In this document: one piece after another, positions 36,814 through 46,346 of the stretch
Layout of the letters: each line of letters opens with the position of its first letter
How positions within the stretch are numbered: position 1 is the first letter of the stretch
NCBI RefSeq assembly: GCF_020907405.1
Contig: NZ_JAJJOE010000003.1
Coordinates: 1-64,000, forward strand
Reading direction: 5' to 3'
From: Arthrobacter sp. zg-Y769
GTDB lineage: Bacteria > Actinomycetota > Actinomycetes > Actinomycetales > Micrococcaceae
DNA length: 64,000 nucleotides
Translations under genes and position numbers: made by a program
The notes under the pieces: model-generated
The model's database searches: none
Seen by the model: only the letters and a program-made list of their open reading frames with translations
What the model was told of the DNA's origin: nothing

Positions 36814-37812
36814 ATGTTGGAGACTTCGGCACGGCTCCTGCAGCTGCTTTCGCTGCTGCAGCTGCGGCGCGAGTGGACCGGCGCGGCGCTCGCAGAGCGG
36901 CTGTCCATCACTGAACGTACGGTGCGCCGGGATATCGGCAAGCTGCGCACCCTCGGCTATCCCATCTCGGCGTCCCCGGGCAGCGCCGGCGGCTACCAGC
37001 TCGGTGCAGGCGCGCAGCTTCCGCCGCTGCTGCTCGACGACGACGAAGCCCTCGCCGTCGCCCTCGGCCTCGCCGCAGTGGCCACGGGACCGGTGACCGG
37101 AATGGGAGACGCTTCGGTGCGGGCCCTGGCCAAGCTGGAACAGGTCCTGCCGGGACGCCTCCGTCCCAAGTTTTCCGCCCTGCGGCATTCGGTTTCCACA
37201 CTGTCCGGGCCGCCCGGAGGGGTGGATCCGGAGGTCCTCACCGCGTTTTCCGCCGGCATCACCGAGCATCGGATCCTGAGCTTCCGGTACACCTCGGCCG
37301 ACGGCGGCTCCGCACGCCGGATGGTGGAGCCCTATCGGCTGGTGGGCACCGGGCGGCGCTGGTACGCCGTCGCCTGGGATCTGGACCGCGGTGATTGGCG
37401 GACCTTCCGGGTGGACCGCTGCACCAGCACCCCCGCTCCGCGCGAGCGGTTCACGCTCCGGCCGCTGCCGGCCCGGGACCTGGCCGCCTATGTCCAGGAG
37501 TCCATTACCCGCAATCCCTACCGCTATTCCGTGGTGGTGCGGCTGGCCGCACCACTGGCGGCGGTGGCCGAGCGGGTCCCCCCGGACGTGGCCAGCGTCG
37601 AAGCGGACGGCCCGGGGCACACCATCGTGCGCGGCGGCTGGGATTCCCTGGACCTGCCGCTGATCAACCTGACCACCTGGGGCGTTCCCTTCGAGATCCT
37701 CGATCCGCCGGAGATGCGCGAGCGGGCTCGTCGCGCGGCCTCCCTGCTGCAGCGCGCCGTCGAAATCCCGCCCACGGCGGAATCCGGAAAGAGCGTCCGG
37801 TCAAGCCACTAG
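36814..37812 (+). CDS. WYL-domain transcriptional regulator (YafY-like)
   Basis: This 332-residue regulator has an N-terminal DeoR-type helix-turn-helix (RLLQLLSLLQLRREWTGAAL, ITERTVRRDIGKL) and a central WYL domain. The usual W-Y-L patch appears as RRWYAVAWDLDRGDWRTFRVDR. A WCX C-terminal part is also present. The start is the ATG before LETSARLL; the longer open frame upstream covers the divergent promoter. It probably once controlled the now broken DinB gene. HrpA begins 13 bases after its stop. Confidence 0.9.
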   Translation: MLETSARLLQLLSLLQLRREWTGAALAERLSITERTVRRDIGKLRTLGYPISASPGSAGGYQLGAGAQLPPLLLDDDEALAVALGLAAVATGPVTGMGDASVRALAKLEQVLPGRLRPKFSALRHSVSTLSGPPGGVDPEVLTAFSAGITEHRILSFRYTSADGGSARRMVEPYRLVGTGRRWYAVAWDLDRGDWRTFRVDRCTSTPAPRERFTLRPLPARDLAAYVQESITRNPYRYSVVVRLAAPLAAVAERVPPDVASVEADGPGHTIVRGGWDSLDLPLINLTTWGVPFEILDPPEMRERARRAASLLQRAVEIPPTAESGKSVRSSH

Positions 37813-37825
37813 ACTGGTGGCAATC

Positions 37826-40800
37826 ATGGCACTGACAATTTCCTATCCCGAACAGCTGCCCGTTTCCGAGCGCCGCGAAGACATCATGGCTGCGATTGCT
37901 GCCAACCAGGTCATCGTCATCGCCGGTGAAACCGGGTCCGGAAAAACCACGCAGATTCCGAAAATGTGCCTGGAACTGGGCCTTGCCGAAAACGGCCTGA
38001 TCGGGCACACCCAGCCCCGCCGCCTTGCCGCGCGCACCGTGGCCGAGCGGATCGCGTCCGAGCTCGACGTCGAGCTCGGCGAGGAAGTGGGCTTCCAGGT
38101 CCGCTTCACCGGAGAGACCGGCCGGAAGACCAAGGTCAAGCTGATGACCGACGGCATCCTGCTGGCCGAGATCCGGCACGATCCGAAGCTGAAGAAATAC
38201 AGCACCATCATCATTGACGAGGCCCACGAGCGCAGCCTCAACATCGACTTCATCCTCGGCTACCTGCGCCGCCTGCTGCCCGAACGCCCGGACCTGAAGG
38301 TCATCATCACTTCGGCCACCATCGATCCGCAGCGGTTTGCCGAGCACTTCGCCCTCAACGGCACCCCGGCACCCATCATCGAGGTTTCCGGCCGGACCTT
38401 CCCCGTGGAGATCCGCTACCGCCCGCTGAACCAGCCGGCCGACGGCGGCAGCGACGAAGAGGGCATCGAGGACGAGCTCGAAGAGGACCGGGACCCGGTC
38501 GACGCCGTCTGCGACGCCGTCGACGAGCTCTCCCGCGAGGCACCCGGCGACGTCCTCGTGTTCTTCTCCGGCGAGCGGGAGATCCGCGACGCCGCAGACG
38601 CGCTGCGCTCCTCCGTTTCCCGGAACCCGCGGCTGGCGAACACCGAGATCCTGCCGCTGTTCGCGCGGCTCTCCCTGGCCGAGCAGCACAAGGTCTTTTC
38701 CCCGGGCCGGAACCGGCGGATTGTCCTGGCCACCAACGTGGCCGAAACCTCCCTGACGGTCCCCGGCATCAAGTACGTCATCGACACGGGCACGGCCCGC
38801 ATCTCGCGCTACTCCCACCGCACCAAGGTCCAGCGCCTGCCGATCGAACGGATCTCGCAGGCCTCCGCCAACCAGCGTTCGGGACGCTGTGGCCGTGTCT
38901 CCGACGGCATCGCCATCCGGCTGTATTCGGAGGAGGACTTCGAGGCCCGGCCGGCATTCACCGACCCCGAAATCCTGCGCACCAACCTCGCTGCCGTGAT
39001 CCTGCAGATGGCGGCCATGGGCGTGGCCAAGGGGCCCAAGGACGTTGCCGACTTCCCGTTCGTCCAGCCTCCGGATTCCAAGGCAATCAACGACGGCGCC
39101 GTGCTGCTGCGCGAACTCGGGGCACTGCACCCCCAGGGCGGCATCACCGAGGTGGGCCGCAAGCTGTCGCAGCTGCCGGTGGACCCCCGGCTGGGCCGGA
39201 TGATTGTCGAGGCCGGCGGCCGCGGCTGCACCAGGGAAGTCATGGTGCTCACGGCGGCGCTGACCATCCAGGATCCGCGTGAGCGTCCCTCCAAGGACGA
39301 CCCTGCCCGGGCCCAGAAGGCCGCGGAAATGCACAAGCGGTTCGTGGATGAGAACTCCGATTTCACCGGATACCTCAACCTGTGGCGCTATGTGGAGGAA
39401 AAGCAGAAGGAGCTCTCCTCCTCGGCCTTCCGCCGGCTGTGCAAAAACGAGTTCCTGAACTTCCTGCGCATCCGCGAATGGCAGGACCTCTTTGCGCAGC
39501 TGCGCCAGCTGGCGAAGCCGCTGGGCATTACGCTTTCCCCCGAGCCGGTGGACCCGGTGGGCAAGTACCGGGAAATCCACATGTCGCTGCTGGCCGGCCT
39601 GCTCAGCCACATCGGCCTCTATGACCAGCGCAAGCGCGAATACACCGGTGCCCGCGGTACACGCTTCGCGGTCTTCCCAGGCTCCGCCCTGTTCAAGAAG
39701 TCCCCGGACTGGGTGATGGCTGCCGAACTGGTGGAGACCTCGCGCCTGTGGGCGCGGGTGGCGGCGAAGTTCGATCCGCTCTGGGTCGAGGACGTTGCCG
39801 GCCACCTGGTCAAGCGCAGCTACAGCGAACCGCACTGGTCCAAGAGCCGCGGAGCCGTGATGGCCTATGAGAAGGTCACGCTCTACGGTGTGCCGGTGGT
39901 GCCGCAGCGCAGCATCAACTACGGCCGCATCGACCCCGTGCTGTCGCGCGAAATGTTCATCCGCCACGCTTTGGTCGAGGGCGACTGGCGTACCCACCAT
40001 AAGTTCTTCCACCGTAACCAGGCCCTGCTGGCCGAGGTGGAGGAGCTCGAGAACCGGGTTCGCCGCCGCGGACTGCGCGTGGACGACGAAACCCTCTTTG
40101 AGTTCTATGACGAGCGGGTGGGCGCCGACGTCGTGTCCGAAAGGCACTTCGACAAGTGGTGGAAACACGCTCGCCACGAGGACCCGACGCTGCTGGACTT
40201 CGATCCGGATGCGCTGCGCACCGACGACGCCGAGGGACTCGACGAGAACGACTTCCCGAAGTCCTTCTTCTACGGTTCCTTCGAACTCCCCCTCTCCTAC
40301 GAATTCACCCCCGGTGTGCCCTCCGCCAATGACGGCGTCACCGTGGAGGTGCCGGTCCTGTTCCTGAACCAGCTCACCCCCGGACCGTTCACCTGGCAGA
40401 TCCCGGGCCTGCGAGCCGAACTTATTACGGCCCTGATCAAGTCCCTGCCCAAGGCGGTGCGGAAGAACTTCGTTCCGGCGCCCGACGTCGCCCGTTCGGC
40501 TGCCGCTGCGCTGGCTGCGGATTTCGACCCGGCCTCGGATGAGCTGGAGCCGTCCCTGGAACTGGTGCTGCGCCGGCTGAAGGGATCGATTATTCCGCCC
40601 GGTTCCTGGAACTGGGATGCGGTCCCCGACCACCTGCGGATGACCTTCACGGTGGTGGATTCCGCCGGGAAGGTGCTGGACGAGGGCAAGGACCTCGCCG
40701 CACTGCAGGAATCCCTGGCGCCGGCCACCCGCCGGGCCATCGCCGAATCCCTCGGCGCCACGCCGTCGGCCGTTCAGCCACGGGGCCCGAAGGGAGCCAA

Positions 40801-41731
40801 GGCTCCTGCACCGGCAGCGAACGGTTCACCCTCCAACGGCGCAGGGACCGGCTCTTCCGTGGCGGAACAGACCGGCCTGACCGAGTGGAGCGTGGGCACG
40901 CTGGAAAAGCAGGTCCAGCGGCTGGTCGCGGGCCATACGGTCACCGGCTACCCCGCACTGGTGGACGAGGGCAGCACGGCGGGCGTGCGGATCTTCCAAA
41001 GCGCCGGCGAGCAGCAGGCCGCCATGCGTGCCGGCGTCATCCGGCTGCTGGTGCTGCGCGTGCCCAGCCCGGCCAAGTATGTGCTGGAGCATCTGAGCAA
41101 CACCGAGAAGCTGACCTTCAGCCAGAACCCGCACGGCAGTGTGGCCGCGCTGATCGAGGACTGCACCCTGGCTGCGGTGGACAAGCTCACACCGGAGAAG
41201 CTCCCATGGACGCGGGCCGAGTTCGACGCCCTGTATGAAACCGTGCGGGCCGAACTGATCGACACCGTCTTCGGCGTCACCGCGATTGTGGAGAAGATCC
41301 TGGCCAGCACCCGGCGGATCACCAAGGCCCTGAAGGGCACCACCTCCCTGGCCCTGATCAGTGCGCTGAATGACATCAGGGCACAGCTTGATGCCCTCGT
41401 ATACCCCGGTTTCGTGGCCCGCACCGGCTACGCGCAGCTGATGCATCTGCCCCGGTACCTGGCGGGTATTGAACGGCGGCTGGAGAAACTGCCGGGCAAC
41501 GTGCAGCGGGACGGACTGTCCATGGCCGTGATCCACCGCCTCGAGGACGACTATGACGACGCCGTGGCGGCGCTGGCGCCCGGCCGTGGCACTCCCCCGG
41601 AACTGACGGAGGTCCGCTGGATGATCGAGGAGCTGCGGATCAGTTTCTTTGCCCAGGAACTGGGAACGGCTCGGAGCGTTTCGGAGAAACGGATTCGGAC
41701 CGCCCTGAACTCGGCGCTCACCCCGGCCTAG
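37826..41731 (+). CDS. hrpA: ATP-dependent RNA helicase HrpA
   Basis: This DEAH-box helicase of 1301 residues, the usual length for HrpA, has Walker A GETGSGKT (34-41), DEAH at 131-134 and SAT in motif III. Motif VI (QRSGRCGR) is near residue 355, followed by the HA2/OB region and a long DUF3418 C-terminus. HrpA unwinds RNA and rescues stalled ribosomes in other bacteria. ATG 37826 is preferred over an in-frame GTG three codons upstream. It lies in a likely operon with the WYL regulator. Confidence 0.95.
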   Translation: MALTISYPEQLPVSERREDIMAAIAANQVIVIAGETGSGKTTQIPKMCLELGLAENGLIGHTQPRRLAARTVAERIASELDVELGEEVGFQVRFTGETGRKTKVKLMTDGILLAEIRHDPKLKKYSTIIIDEAHERSLNIDFILGYLRRLLPERPDLKVIITSATIDPQRFAEHFALNGTPAPIIEVSGRTFPVEIRYRPLNQPADGGSDEEGIEDELEEDRDPVDAVCDAVDELSREAPGDVLVFFSGEREIRDAADALRSSVSRNPRLANTEILPLFARLSLAEQHKVFSPGRNRRIVLATNVAETSLTVPGIKYVIDTGTARISRYSHRTKVQRLPIERISQASANQRSGRCGRVSDGIAIRLYSEEDFEARPAFTDPEILRTNLAAVILQMAAMGVAKGPKDVADFPFVQPPDSKAINDGAVLLRELGALHPQGGITEVGRKLSQLPVDPRLGRMIVEAGGRGCTREVMVLTAALTIQDPRERPSKDDPARAQKAAEMHKRFVDENSDFTGYLNLWRYVEEKQKELSSSAFRRLCKNEFLNFLRIREWQDLFAQLRQLAKPLGITLSPEPVDPVGKYREIHMSLLAGLLSHIGLYDQRKREYTGARGTRFAVFPGSALFKKSPDWVMAAELVETSRLWARVAAKFDPLWVEDVAGHLVKRSYSEPHWSKSRGAVMAYEKVTLYGVPVVPQRSINYGRIDPVLSREMFIRHALVEGDWRTHHKFFHRNQALLAEVEELENRVRRRGLRVDDETLFEFYDERVGADVVSERHFDKWWKHARHEDPTLLDFDPDALRTDDAEGLDENDFPKSFFYGSFELPLSYEFTPGVPSANDGVTVEVPVLFLNQLTPGPFTWQIPGLRAELITALIKSLPKAVRKNFVPAPDVARSAAAALAADFDPASDELEPSLELVLRRLKGSIIPPGSWNWDAVPDHLRMTFTVVDSAGKVLDEGKDLAALQESLAPATRRAIAESLGATPSAVQPRGPKGAKAPAPAANGSPSNGAGTGSSVAEQTGLTEWSVGTLEKQVQRLVAGHTVTGYPALVDEGSTAGVRIFQSAGEQQAAMRAGVIRLLVLRVPSPAKYVLEHLSNTEKLTFSQNPHGSVAALIEDCTLAAVDKLTPEKLPWTRAEFDALYETVRAELIDTVFGVTAIVEKILASTRRITKALKGTTSLALISALNDIRAQLDALVYPGFVARTGYAQLMHLPRYLAGIERRLEKLPGNVQRDGLSMAVIHRLEDDYDDAVAALAPGRGTPPELTEVRWMIEELRISFFAQELGTARSVSEKRIRTALNSALTPA

Positions 41732-41826
41732 GCATCCCCGATGCCACCGCCAACCTCCGCGGTCTTCACCGACTCCCCATGAAACTGGCGTCCTGCCCCT
41801 GTACGCCTAGGTACCCTAGACAGCGC

Positions 41827-41862
41827 AACGGCAGTTCCACCCCGGCGGGTGGAACTGCCGTT
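41827..41862. terminator. Hairpin terminator after hrpA
   Basis: A perfect 15-base-pair stem (AACGGCAGTTCCACC and its complement) surrounds a CCGGCG loop. It lies 95 bases after hrpA in the convergent gap 41732-42028, which holds no gene. There is no U-tract. Confidence 0.8.
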
Positions 41863-41972
41863 CAGCCTATTGATTCAGGTAAGGCCCGCGTTTCGGGTGG
41901 ACTTTCCGACTTGGCCCGGCTCCACCGTTAGCTCGCGGAAGCCGGATCTCGAGGGTGTATTCCCAAAGCCTT

Positions 41973-42018
41973 TTGGTGGTGTCCCCGGCGCCCTAGTGTT
42001 CGCGGGGGACACCACCAA
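41973..42018. terminator. Hairpin terminator after the repeat-protein gene
   Basis: A 14-base-pair perfect stem (TTGGTGGTGTCCCC and complement) closes an 18-base loop, 10 bases beyond the stop of the (TDP)n gene on its strand. Together with the hairpin at 41827 it insulates the two convergent genes. Confidence 0.75.
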
Positions 42019-42028
42019 TTTCATCTGC

Positions 42029-44731
42029 TCAGCCCTGCCTGCGGCGAGACACCGATACCACCAGTGCGCCTAGGACGAGGACAAGAGAACCGGCAGCGGC
42101 AGACCAGATTCCTGCCGCACCGGTGTTGGCCAGGCCGGAGGCCGGAATCCGTGGGGACGGGTTCGACGCGACCTCCACCTTTGGGCCGGGGCTGACATCT
42201 CCGGAGCGGATAGTGACTGCGACTGCTGCTGGCCCCTCTTGGTCCTCTATAACGATTGCCGCAGGCGAACCTGACGGGTCGTCAACCGAGGGGTTATCCG
42301 TTGGGTCCGTGGGAGGTGTCAGATCGGTCAGATCAGTCGAATCAGACGGATCGGTCGGATCAGACGGACCCCCAGGTTCGACCGGGTCCGTCGGATCAAC
42401 CGGATCCGTCGGATCAACCGGGTCCGTCGGGTCCGTCGGGTCCGTCGGATCAACCGGGTCCGTCGGGTCGGTCGGGTCGGTCGGATCAACCGGGTCCGTC
42501 GGGTCCGTCGGATCGGTCGGATCAACCGGGTCCGTCGGATCAACCGGGTCCGTCGGGTCCGTCGGATCAACCGGGTCCGTCGGGTCCGTCGGATCAACCG
42601 GGTCGGTCGGGTCGGTCGGGTCCGTCGGATCGACCGGGTCGGTCGGGTCCGTCGGATCGACCGGGTCGGTCGGATCAACCGGGTCCGTCGGATCGACCGG
42701 GTCGGTCGGATCAACCGGGTCCGTCGGGTCCGTCGGGTCCGTGGGATCAACCGGGTCGGTCGGGTCCGTGGGATCAACCGGGTCGGTCGGGTCCGTGGGA
42801 TCAACCGGGTCGGTCGGGTCCGTCGGATCAACCGGGTCGGTCGGGTCCGTGGGATCGGTCGGATCAACCGGGTCCGTCGGGTCCGTCGGATCAACCGGGT
42901 CGGTCGGGTCGGTCGGGTCCGTCGGGTCGGTGGGATCGGTCGGATCAACCGGGTCCGTCGGGTCCGTCGGATCAACCGGGTCGGTCGGGTCGGTCGGATC
43001 AACCGGGTCCGTCGGGTCCGTCGGATCAACCGGGTCCGTCGGGTCCGTCGGGTCCGTCGGATCAACCGGGTCCGTCGGGTCCGTCGGATCAACCGGGTCC
43101 GTCGGGTCCGTCGGATCAACCGGGTCCGTCGGATCGGTGGGATCGGTCGGATCAACCGGGTCCGTCGGATCCACCGGGTCGGTCGGGTCCGTGGGATCGG
43201 TCGGATCAACCGGGTCCGTGGGATCCGTCGGATCCGTCGGGTCCGTGGGATCAGTCGGATCAACCGGGTCCGTGGGATCCGTCGGATCCGTCGGGTCGGT
43301 CGGGTCCGTGGGATCAGTCGGATCCGTCGGGTCCGTCGGGTCCGTCGGGTCCGTGGGATCAGTCGGATCCGTCGGGTCCGTCGGGTCCGTGGGATCCGTG
43401 GGATCAACCGGGTCCGTCGGATCGGTCGGATCAACCGGGTCCGTCGGATCCGTGGGATCGGTCGGGTCCGTGGGATCGGTCGGATCAACCGGGTCCGTGG
43501 GATCGGTCGGATCAACCGGGTCCGTGGGATCAGTCGGATCAACCGGGTCCGTGGGATCAGTCGGATCCGTCGGGTCCGTGGGATCAGTCGGATCCGTCGG
43601 GTCCGTGGGATCAGTCGGATCCGTCGGGTCCGTGGGATCAGTCGGATCCGTCGGGTCCGTGGGATCGGTCGGATCCGTCGGATCGGTCGGGTCCGTCGGG
43701 TCCGTGGGATCGGTCGGGTCCGTCGGGTCCGTGGGATCGGTCGGGTCCGTCGGATCGGTCGGGTCCGTGGGATCGGTCGGGTCCGTCGGATCGGTCGGGT
43801 CCGTGGGATCGGTCGGATCAACCGGGTCCGTGGGGTCCGTGGGATCAGTCGGATCCGTCGGGTCCGTCGGGTCCGTGGGATCAGTCGGATCGGTCGGATC
43901 AACCGGGTCCGTCGGGTCGGTCGGATCAGTCGGATCGGTCGGATCAACCGGGTCCGTGGGATCAGTCGGATCGGTCGGATCAACCGGGTCCGTGGGATCC
44001 GTGGGATCAGTCGGGTCCGTCGGATCAGTCGGATCAGTGGGATCAGTCGGATCAGTCGGATCAGTCGGATCAGTCGGATCGGTGGGATCAGTCGGGTCCG
44101 TCGGATCGGTCGGATCAGTCGGGTCCGCCGGATCGGTCGGATCAGTCGGGTCCGTCGGATCGGTCGGATCGGTGGGATCCGTGGGATCAGTCGGGTCCGT
44201 CGGGTCCGTCGGGTCCGTCGGCGGACAGTCCGGAATATCCCAGTAGTCATCGACACTATGGAAGTAGGTATCTAGGACTTCAATGCCTTCCGGCCAATTC
44301 GGGTAGGTGATGGTCTCCGGCGCCCAGGTATACGGGTCGGAATATTGGACGATGAGCTCCGCAAGTCCCCAACCTGGCCCGCAAAGTTCAGGGGGGAGGC
44401 GATCGCCAACGAAGGCAAACCATAAATAACCCTCTTGTTGGGCAAGGAGGGTCTGCGTGCCGGAATTACTCCAGGCTGCCGGAAGGTCCGGATCCAATTT
44501 CCGGTAAATGTAAAGTCCCCCTGCCATATGCTTGGCAAAGTCGTACTCCACCTCCTGGAGCTCATAAGCGACGACTGTGTCGCCGGGGGCCGCGGCCGCC
44601 GGGCTGCCGGCTGCGACCGACCAGCCAGCCATGACGGCAACACCGGTCACCAAGGCTGTTTTGTGTCTTCGGCGCCGTTTTTTGCGCATTTCGCGCGTTG
44701 TCCTGTGTTCTTCGTTTTCGAGGTTCCGCAC
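42029..44731 (-). CDS. Cell-wall-anchored protein with 205 Thr/Val-Asp-Pro repeats
   Basis: The 900-residue product begins with a basic stretch and a hydrophobic signal peptide (about residues 15-48, ending SPAAAAPG). A unique domain (about 50-170) is rich in Tyr/Trp and has two Cys. Residues 172-786 are 205 consecutive tripeptides, mostly Thr-Asp-Pro or Val-Asp-Pro. The C-terminus has the sortase-type signal GLANTG, a hydrophobic segment and RRRQG. LAxTG signals are used by class E sortases of high-GC Gram-positives. It starts with GTG; an ATG at residue 15 is a good alternative. The repeat array probably forms a stiff acidic stalk; no function is known to me. Confidence 0.85.
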   Translation of the reverse strand: MRNLENEEHRTTREMRKKRRRRHKTALVTGVAVMAGWSVAAGSPAAAAPGDTVVAYELQEVEYDFAKHMAGGLYIYRKLDPDLPAAWSNSGTQTLLAQQEGYLWFAFVGDRLPPELCGPGWGLAELIVQYSDPYTWAPETITYPNWPEGIEVLDTYFHSVDDYWDIPDCPPTDPTDPTDPTDPTDPTDPTDPTDPTDPTDPADPTDPTDPTDPTDPTDPTDPTDPTDPTDPTDPTDPTDPTDPTDPTDPVDPTDPTDPTDPVDPTDPTDPTDPTDPVDPTDPTDPTDPTDPTDPTDPTDPTDPVDPTDPTDPTDPTDPTDPTDPTDPTDPTDPTDPTDPTDPTDPTDPTDPTDPTDPTDPTDPTDPTDPTDPTDPTDPTDPTDPTDPTDPTDPTDPVDPTDPTDPVDPTDPTDPVDPTDPTDPTDPTDPTDPVDPTDPTDPVDPTDPTDPTDPTDPTDPTDPTDPTDPTDPTDPTDPTDPTDPTDPTDPVDPTDPTDPTDPTDPTDPVDPTDPTDPTDPVDPTDPVDPTDPTDPTDPVDPTDPTDPVDPTDPTDPVDPTDPTDPTDPVDPTDPTDPVDPTDPTDPVDPTDPTDPVDPTDPTDPTDPTDPTDPVDPTDPTDPVDPTDPTDPTDPVDPTDPTDPVDPTDPTDPVDPTDPTDPVDPTDPTDPTDPVDPTDPVDPTDPVDPTDPVDPTDPTDPVDPTDPTDPTDPVDPTDPTDPVDPTDPTDPVDPTDPVDPTDPTDPTDPVDPTDPTDPTDPVDPTDPTDPTDPVDPTDPVDPTDPVEPGGPSDPTDPSDSTDLTDLTPPTDPTDNPSVDDPSGSPAAIVIEDQEGPAAVAVTIRSGDVSPGPKVEVASNPSPRIPASGLANTGAAGIWSAAAGSLVLVLGALVVSVSRRRQG
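42374..44218 (-). repeat. 205 tandem 9-base units
   Basis: The 1845 bases divide exactly into 205 nine-base units, (A/G)(C/T)(C/G)GA(C/T)CC(N) with silent and Thr/Val variation. The variant units are scattered rather than homogenised, apart from local runs. Because the unit lacks stops in most frames, long false frames (Gly-Ser-Val, Arg-Thr-Arg) occur on both strands. Copy number is expected to vary, and short-read assembly may misjudge it. Confidence 0.95.
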
Positions 44732-44809
44732 TATCCTTCTCCCTCATTCGATAACGCCAGCAGGCGCCATCTTTGATGAGTGAGTACAGACAGACCACAG
44801 TAACTAAAT

Positions 44810-44834
44810 ACCCGAACCCACTACCTGTTCGGGT
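44810..44834. promoter_or_regulatory. Inverted repeat upstream of the repeat-protein gene
   Basis: ACCCGAAC and GTTCGGGT form an 8-base inverted repeat with a 9-base spacer, about 80 bases upstream of the GTG start. It lies in the intergenic stretch between this gene and the HIT gene terminator. It could be an operator or overlap the promoter. Confidence 0.4.
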
Positions 44835-44895
44835 AACACAGTGATTCCGTCGCTTGCGATACAGGACAGGACTAAGGAGTCGGAAACCCGAAATC

Positions 44896-44929
44896 GGCCC
44901 GGGTTCGTTTCGGGAAACGAACCCGGGCC
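44896..44929. terminator. Terminator of the HIT gene
   Basis: A perfect 15-base-pair stem (GGCCCGGGTTCGTTT and complement) surrounds a CGGG/CCCG tetraloop. It lies 28 bases after the HIT stop on the minus strand. Confidence 0.85.
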
Positions 44930-44957
44930 GTGCCGGATGTTGCCGTTGGACCGGGCC

Positions 44958-45386
44958 CTAGGCCTCGGGGACGAACTCCCCGTGGCCGGCGTCGCGCAGC
45001 CCCTGCCGGAGCTTCTCCGCGTTGGCCTCCATCCGCTCCTGGTCCGGATTGGCCCCGGCCCGGCCGAAGTCGAAGTCCTCCATCGAGTTCGCGGGCCAGA
45101 CGTGCAGGTGCAGGTGCTCCACCTCGAAACCGGCAATCGTCAGGCCGGCACGCTCGGATCCGAAGACCTCCACCTGCGCCTGGCCGATGGCCTGGGCAAC
45201 TGTCACCAGCTTCTGCATCAGGTCCGCCGGCGCGTCCGTCCACTTGTTGATCTCCGCGCGCGGCACCACCAGGGTGTGGCCGTCGCTGAGCGGACCGATG
45301 CTAAGGAACGCGACGACGTCGTCGTCCTTCCACACGAAGCGGCCGGGAATCTCGCCGTTGATGATCCGGGTAAACAGGGTGGGCAT
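44958..45386 (-). CDS. HIT-family nucleotide hydrolase/transferase
   Basis: This 142-residue protein has the HIT triad EHLHLHVWP (His91, His93, His95), plus the N-terminal LFTRIINGEIPGRFVW typical of HinT-like purine nucleoside phosphoramidases. The start is the ATG before PTLFTR, with AAGGAG 5 bases upstream; a 28-codon upstream extension is rejected. It is the last gene before the repeat-protein promoter. Confidence 0.93.
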   Translation of the reverse strand: MPTLFTRIINGEIPGRFVWKDDDVVAFLSIGPLSDGHTLVVPRAEINKWTDAPADLMQKLVTVAQAIGQAQVEVFGSERAGLTIAGFEVEHLHLHVWPANSMEDFDFGRAGANPDQERMEANAEKLRQGLRDAGHGEFVPEA

Positions 45387-45479
45387 GGGTGCTCCTTCGG
45401 GTTGTTTCAATGCGGCGGCGGAAGGCAGTGGTGCCCGCAGCGGCGGAGGAACTGGTCGGCCGGTAAACATGATTCGACG

Positions 45480-46346
45480 CTACCCCTTTTCCGAAAGGTT
45501 TTCGGCCCGGCCCGGATCCGAGCCCACGGCTGCCGGAGTACCGGGCGTGTTGGACCACTGCGACCAGGAGCCCGGATACAGCGCGGCGGAAATGCCCGCC
45601 TGAGCCAGGGCTGCCACCTCGTGGGCGGCAAAGATGCCCGATCCGCAGTAGGCAGCGACGGGTCGGTCCGGCCGCACCCCGAGGGCCTCGAAGGTGCGGC
45701 CCAGTTCCTCCGGCGTGCGGAAGGTACCGTCCGGGGCGAGGTTGTCGGTGGAGGGCCGGTTGACGGCCCCCGGAATATGACCCGCACGGGGGTCCACCGG
45801 TTCGGTGTCTCCCCGGTAGCGTTCCGGTGCCCGTGCGTCGATAAGCGTTCCTTCCGCTGCCACCCGGGCCGCGCCCGGCAGGCCGACCACGGGCATGGCT
45901 CCCCAGGACAGGTGTGCCGTTCCGGGCTTCGGCGTTACCGGGCCGCTTTCCAGCGGCAGTCCTGCCCCGCGCCAGGCTCCGAGGCCGCCGTCGAGCAGGC
46001 GCACGTCCTCCCAGCCGGCGTGCCGGAGCAGCCACCAGGCACGGGCCGCGGACGTGCCGGCGGCGTCGTCGTAAACCACCACCGTGTCGCCGTCGTTCAG
46101 GCCCCAGCTGCGGGCCGCCCGGGCGAATGCCTGCGGGTCCGGCAGCGGATGCCGCCCTTCCGAAGGAACCGCAGGTGCCGAGAGCTCGGAGTCCAGGTCC
46201 ACGTAGACCGCTCCTGGCATGTGTCCGTGGAGGTACTTTTCCCTGCCGTCAGCGGCGCCCAGAGTCCAGCGCACATCCAACAGCACGGGCGGCCGCGGGG
46301 AATCGAGACGCTCGGACAGCTGCCGTGAAGAGATCAGGACGTCCAT
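45480..46346 (-). CDS. Two-domain rhodanese-type sulfurtransferase
   Basis: The 288-residue enzyme has two rhodanese domains. The N-terminal one is inactive (Asp in the VVYDDAAG loop), and the C-terminal one carries the catalytic Cys234 in AYCGSGIFA. The loop fits thiosulfate or 3-mercaptopyruvate sulfurtransferases; the donor cannot be decided. Its ATG overlaps the metallo-hydrolase stop by one base (TAATG). Confidence 0.9.
   Translation of the reverse strand: MDVLISSRQLSERLDSPRPPVLLDVRWTLGAADGREKYLHGHMPGAVYVDLDSELSAPAVPSEGRHPLPDPQAFARAARSWGLNDGDTVVVYDDAAGTSAARAWWLLRHAGWEDVRLLDGGLGAWRGAGLPLESGPVTPKPGTAHLSWGAMPVVGLPGAARVAAEGTLIDARAPERYRGDTEPVDPRAGHIPGAVNRPSTDNLAPDGTFRTPEELGRTFEALGVRPDRPVAAYCGSGIFAAHEVAALAQAGISAALYPGSWSQWSNTPGTPAAVGSDPGRAENLSEKG

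Noticed and set aside
35967-36950. N-terminal extension of the SDR gene (about 328 extra codons)
   Set aside because: It is composed of the GlxA and DinB remnants and the operator. The SDR has its own ATG with a good ribosome-binding site.
42374-44218. CRISPR-like array
   Set aside because: The units are 9 bases without spacers and encode a continuous peptide repeat.
42123-44246. Plus-strand frame of 707 codons reading Gly-Ser-Val/Thr repeats, and other frames through the array
   Set aside because: These are products of a stop-free 9-base repeat. Only the minus frame has a signal peptide and sorting signal at its ends.
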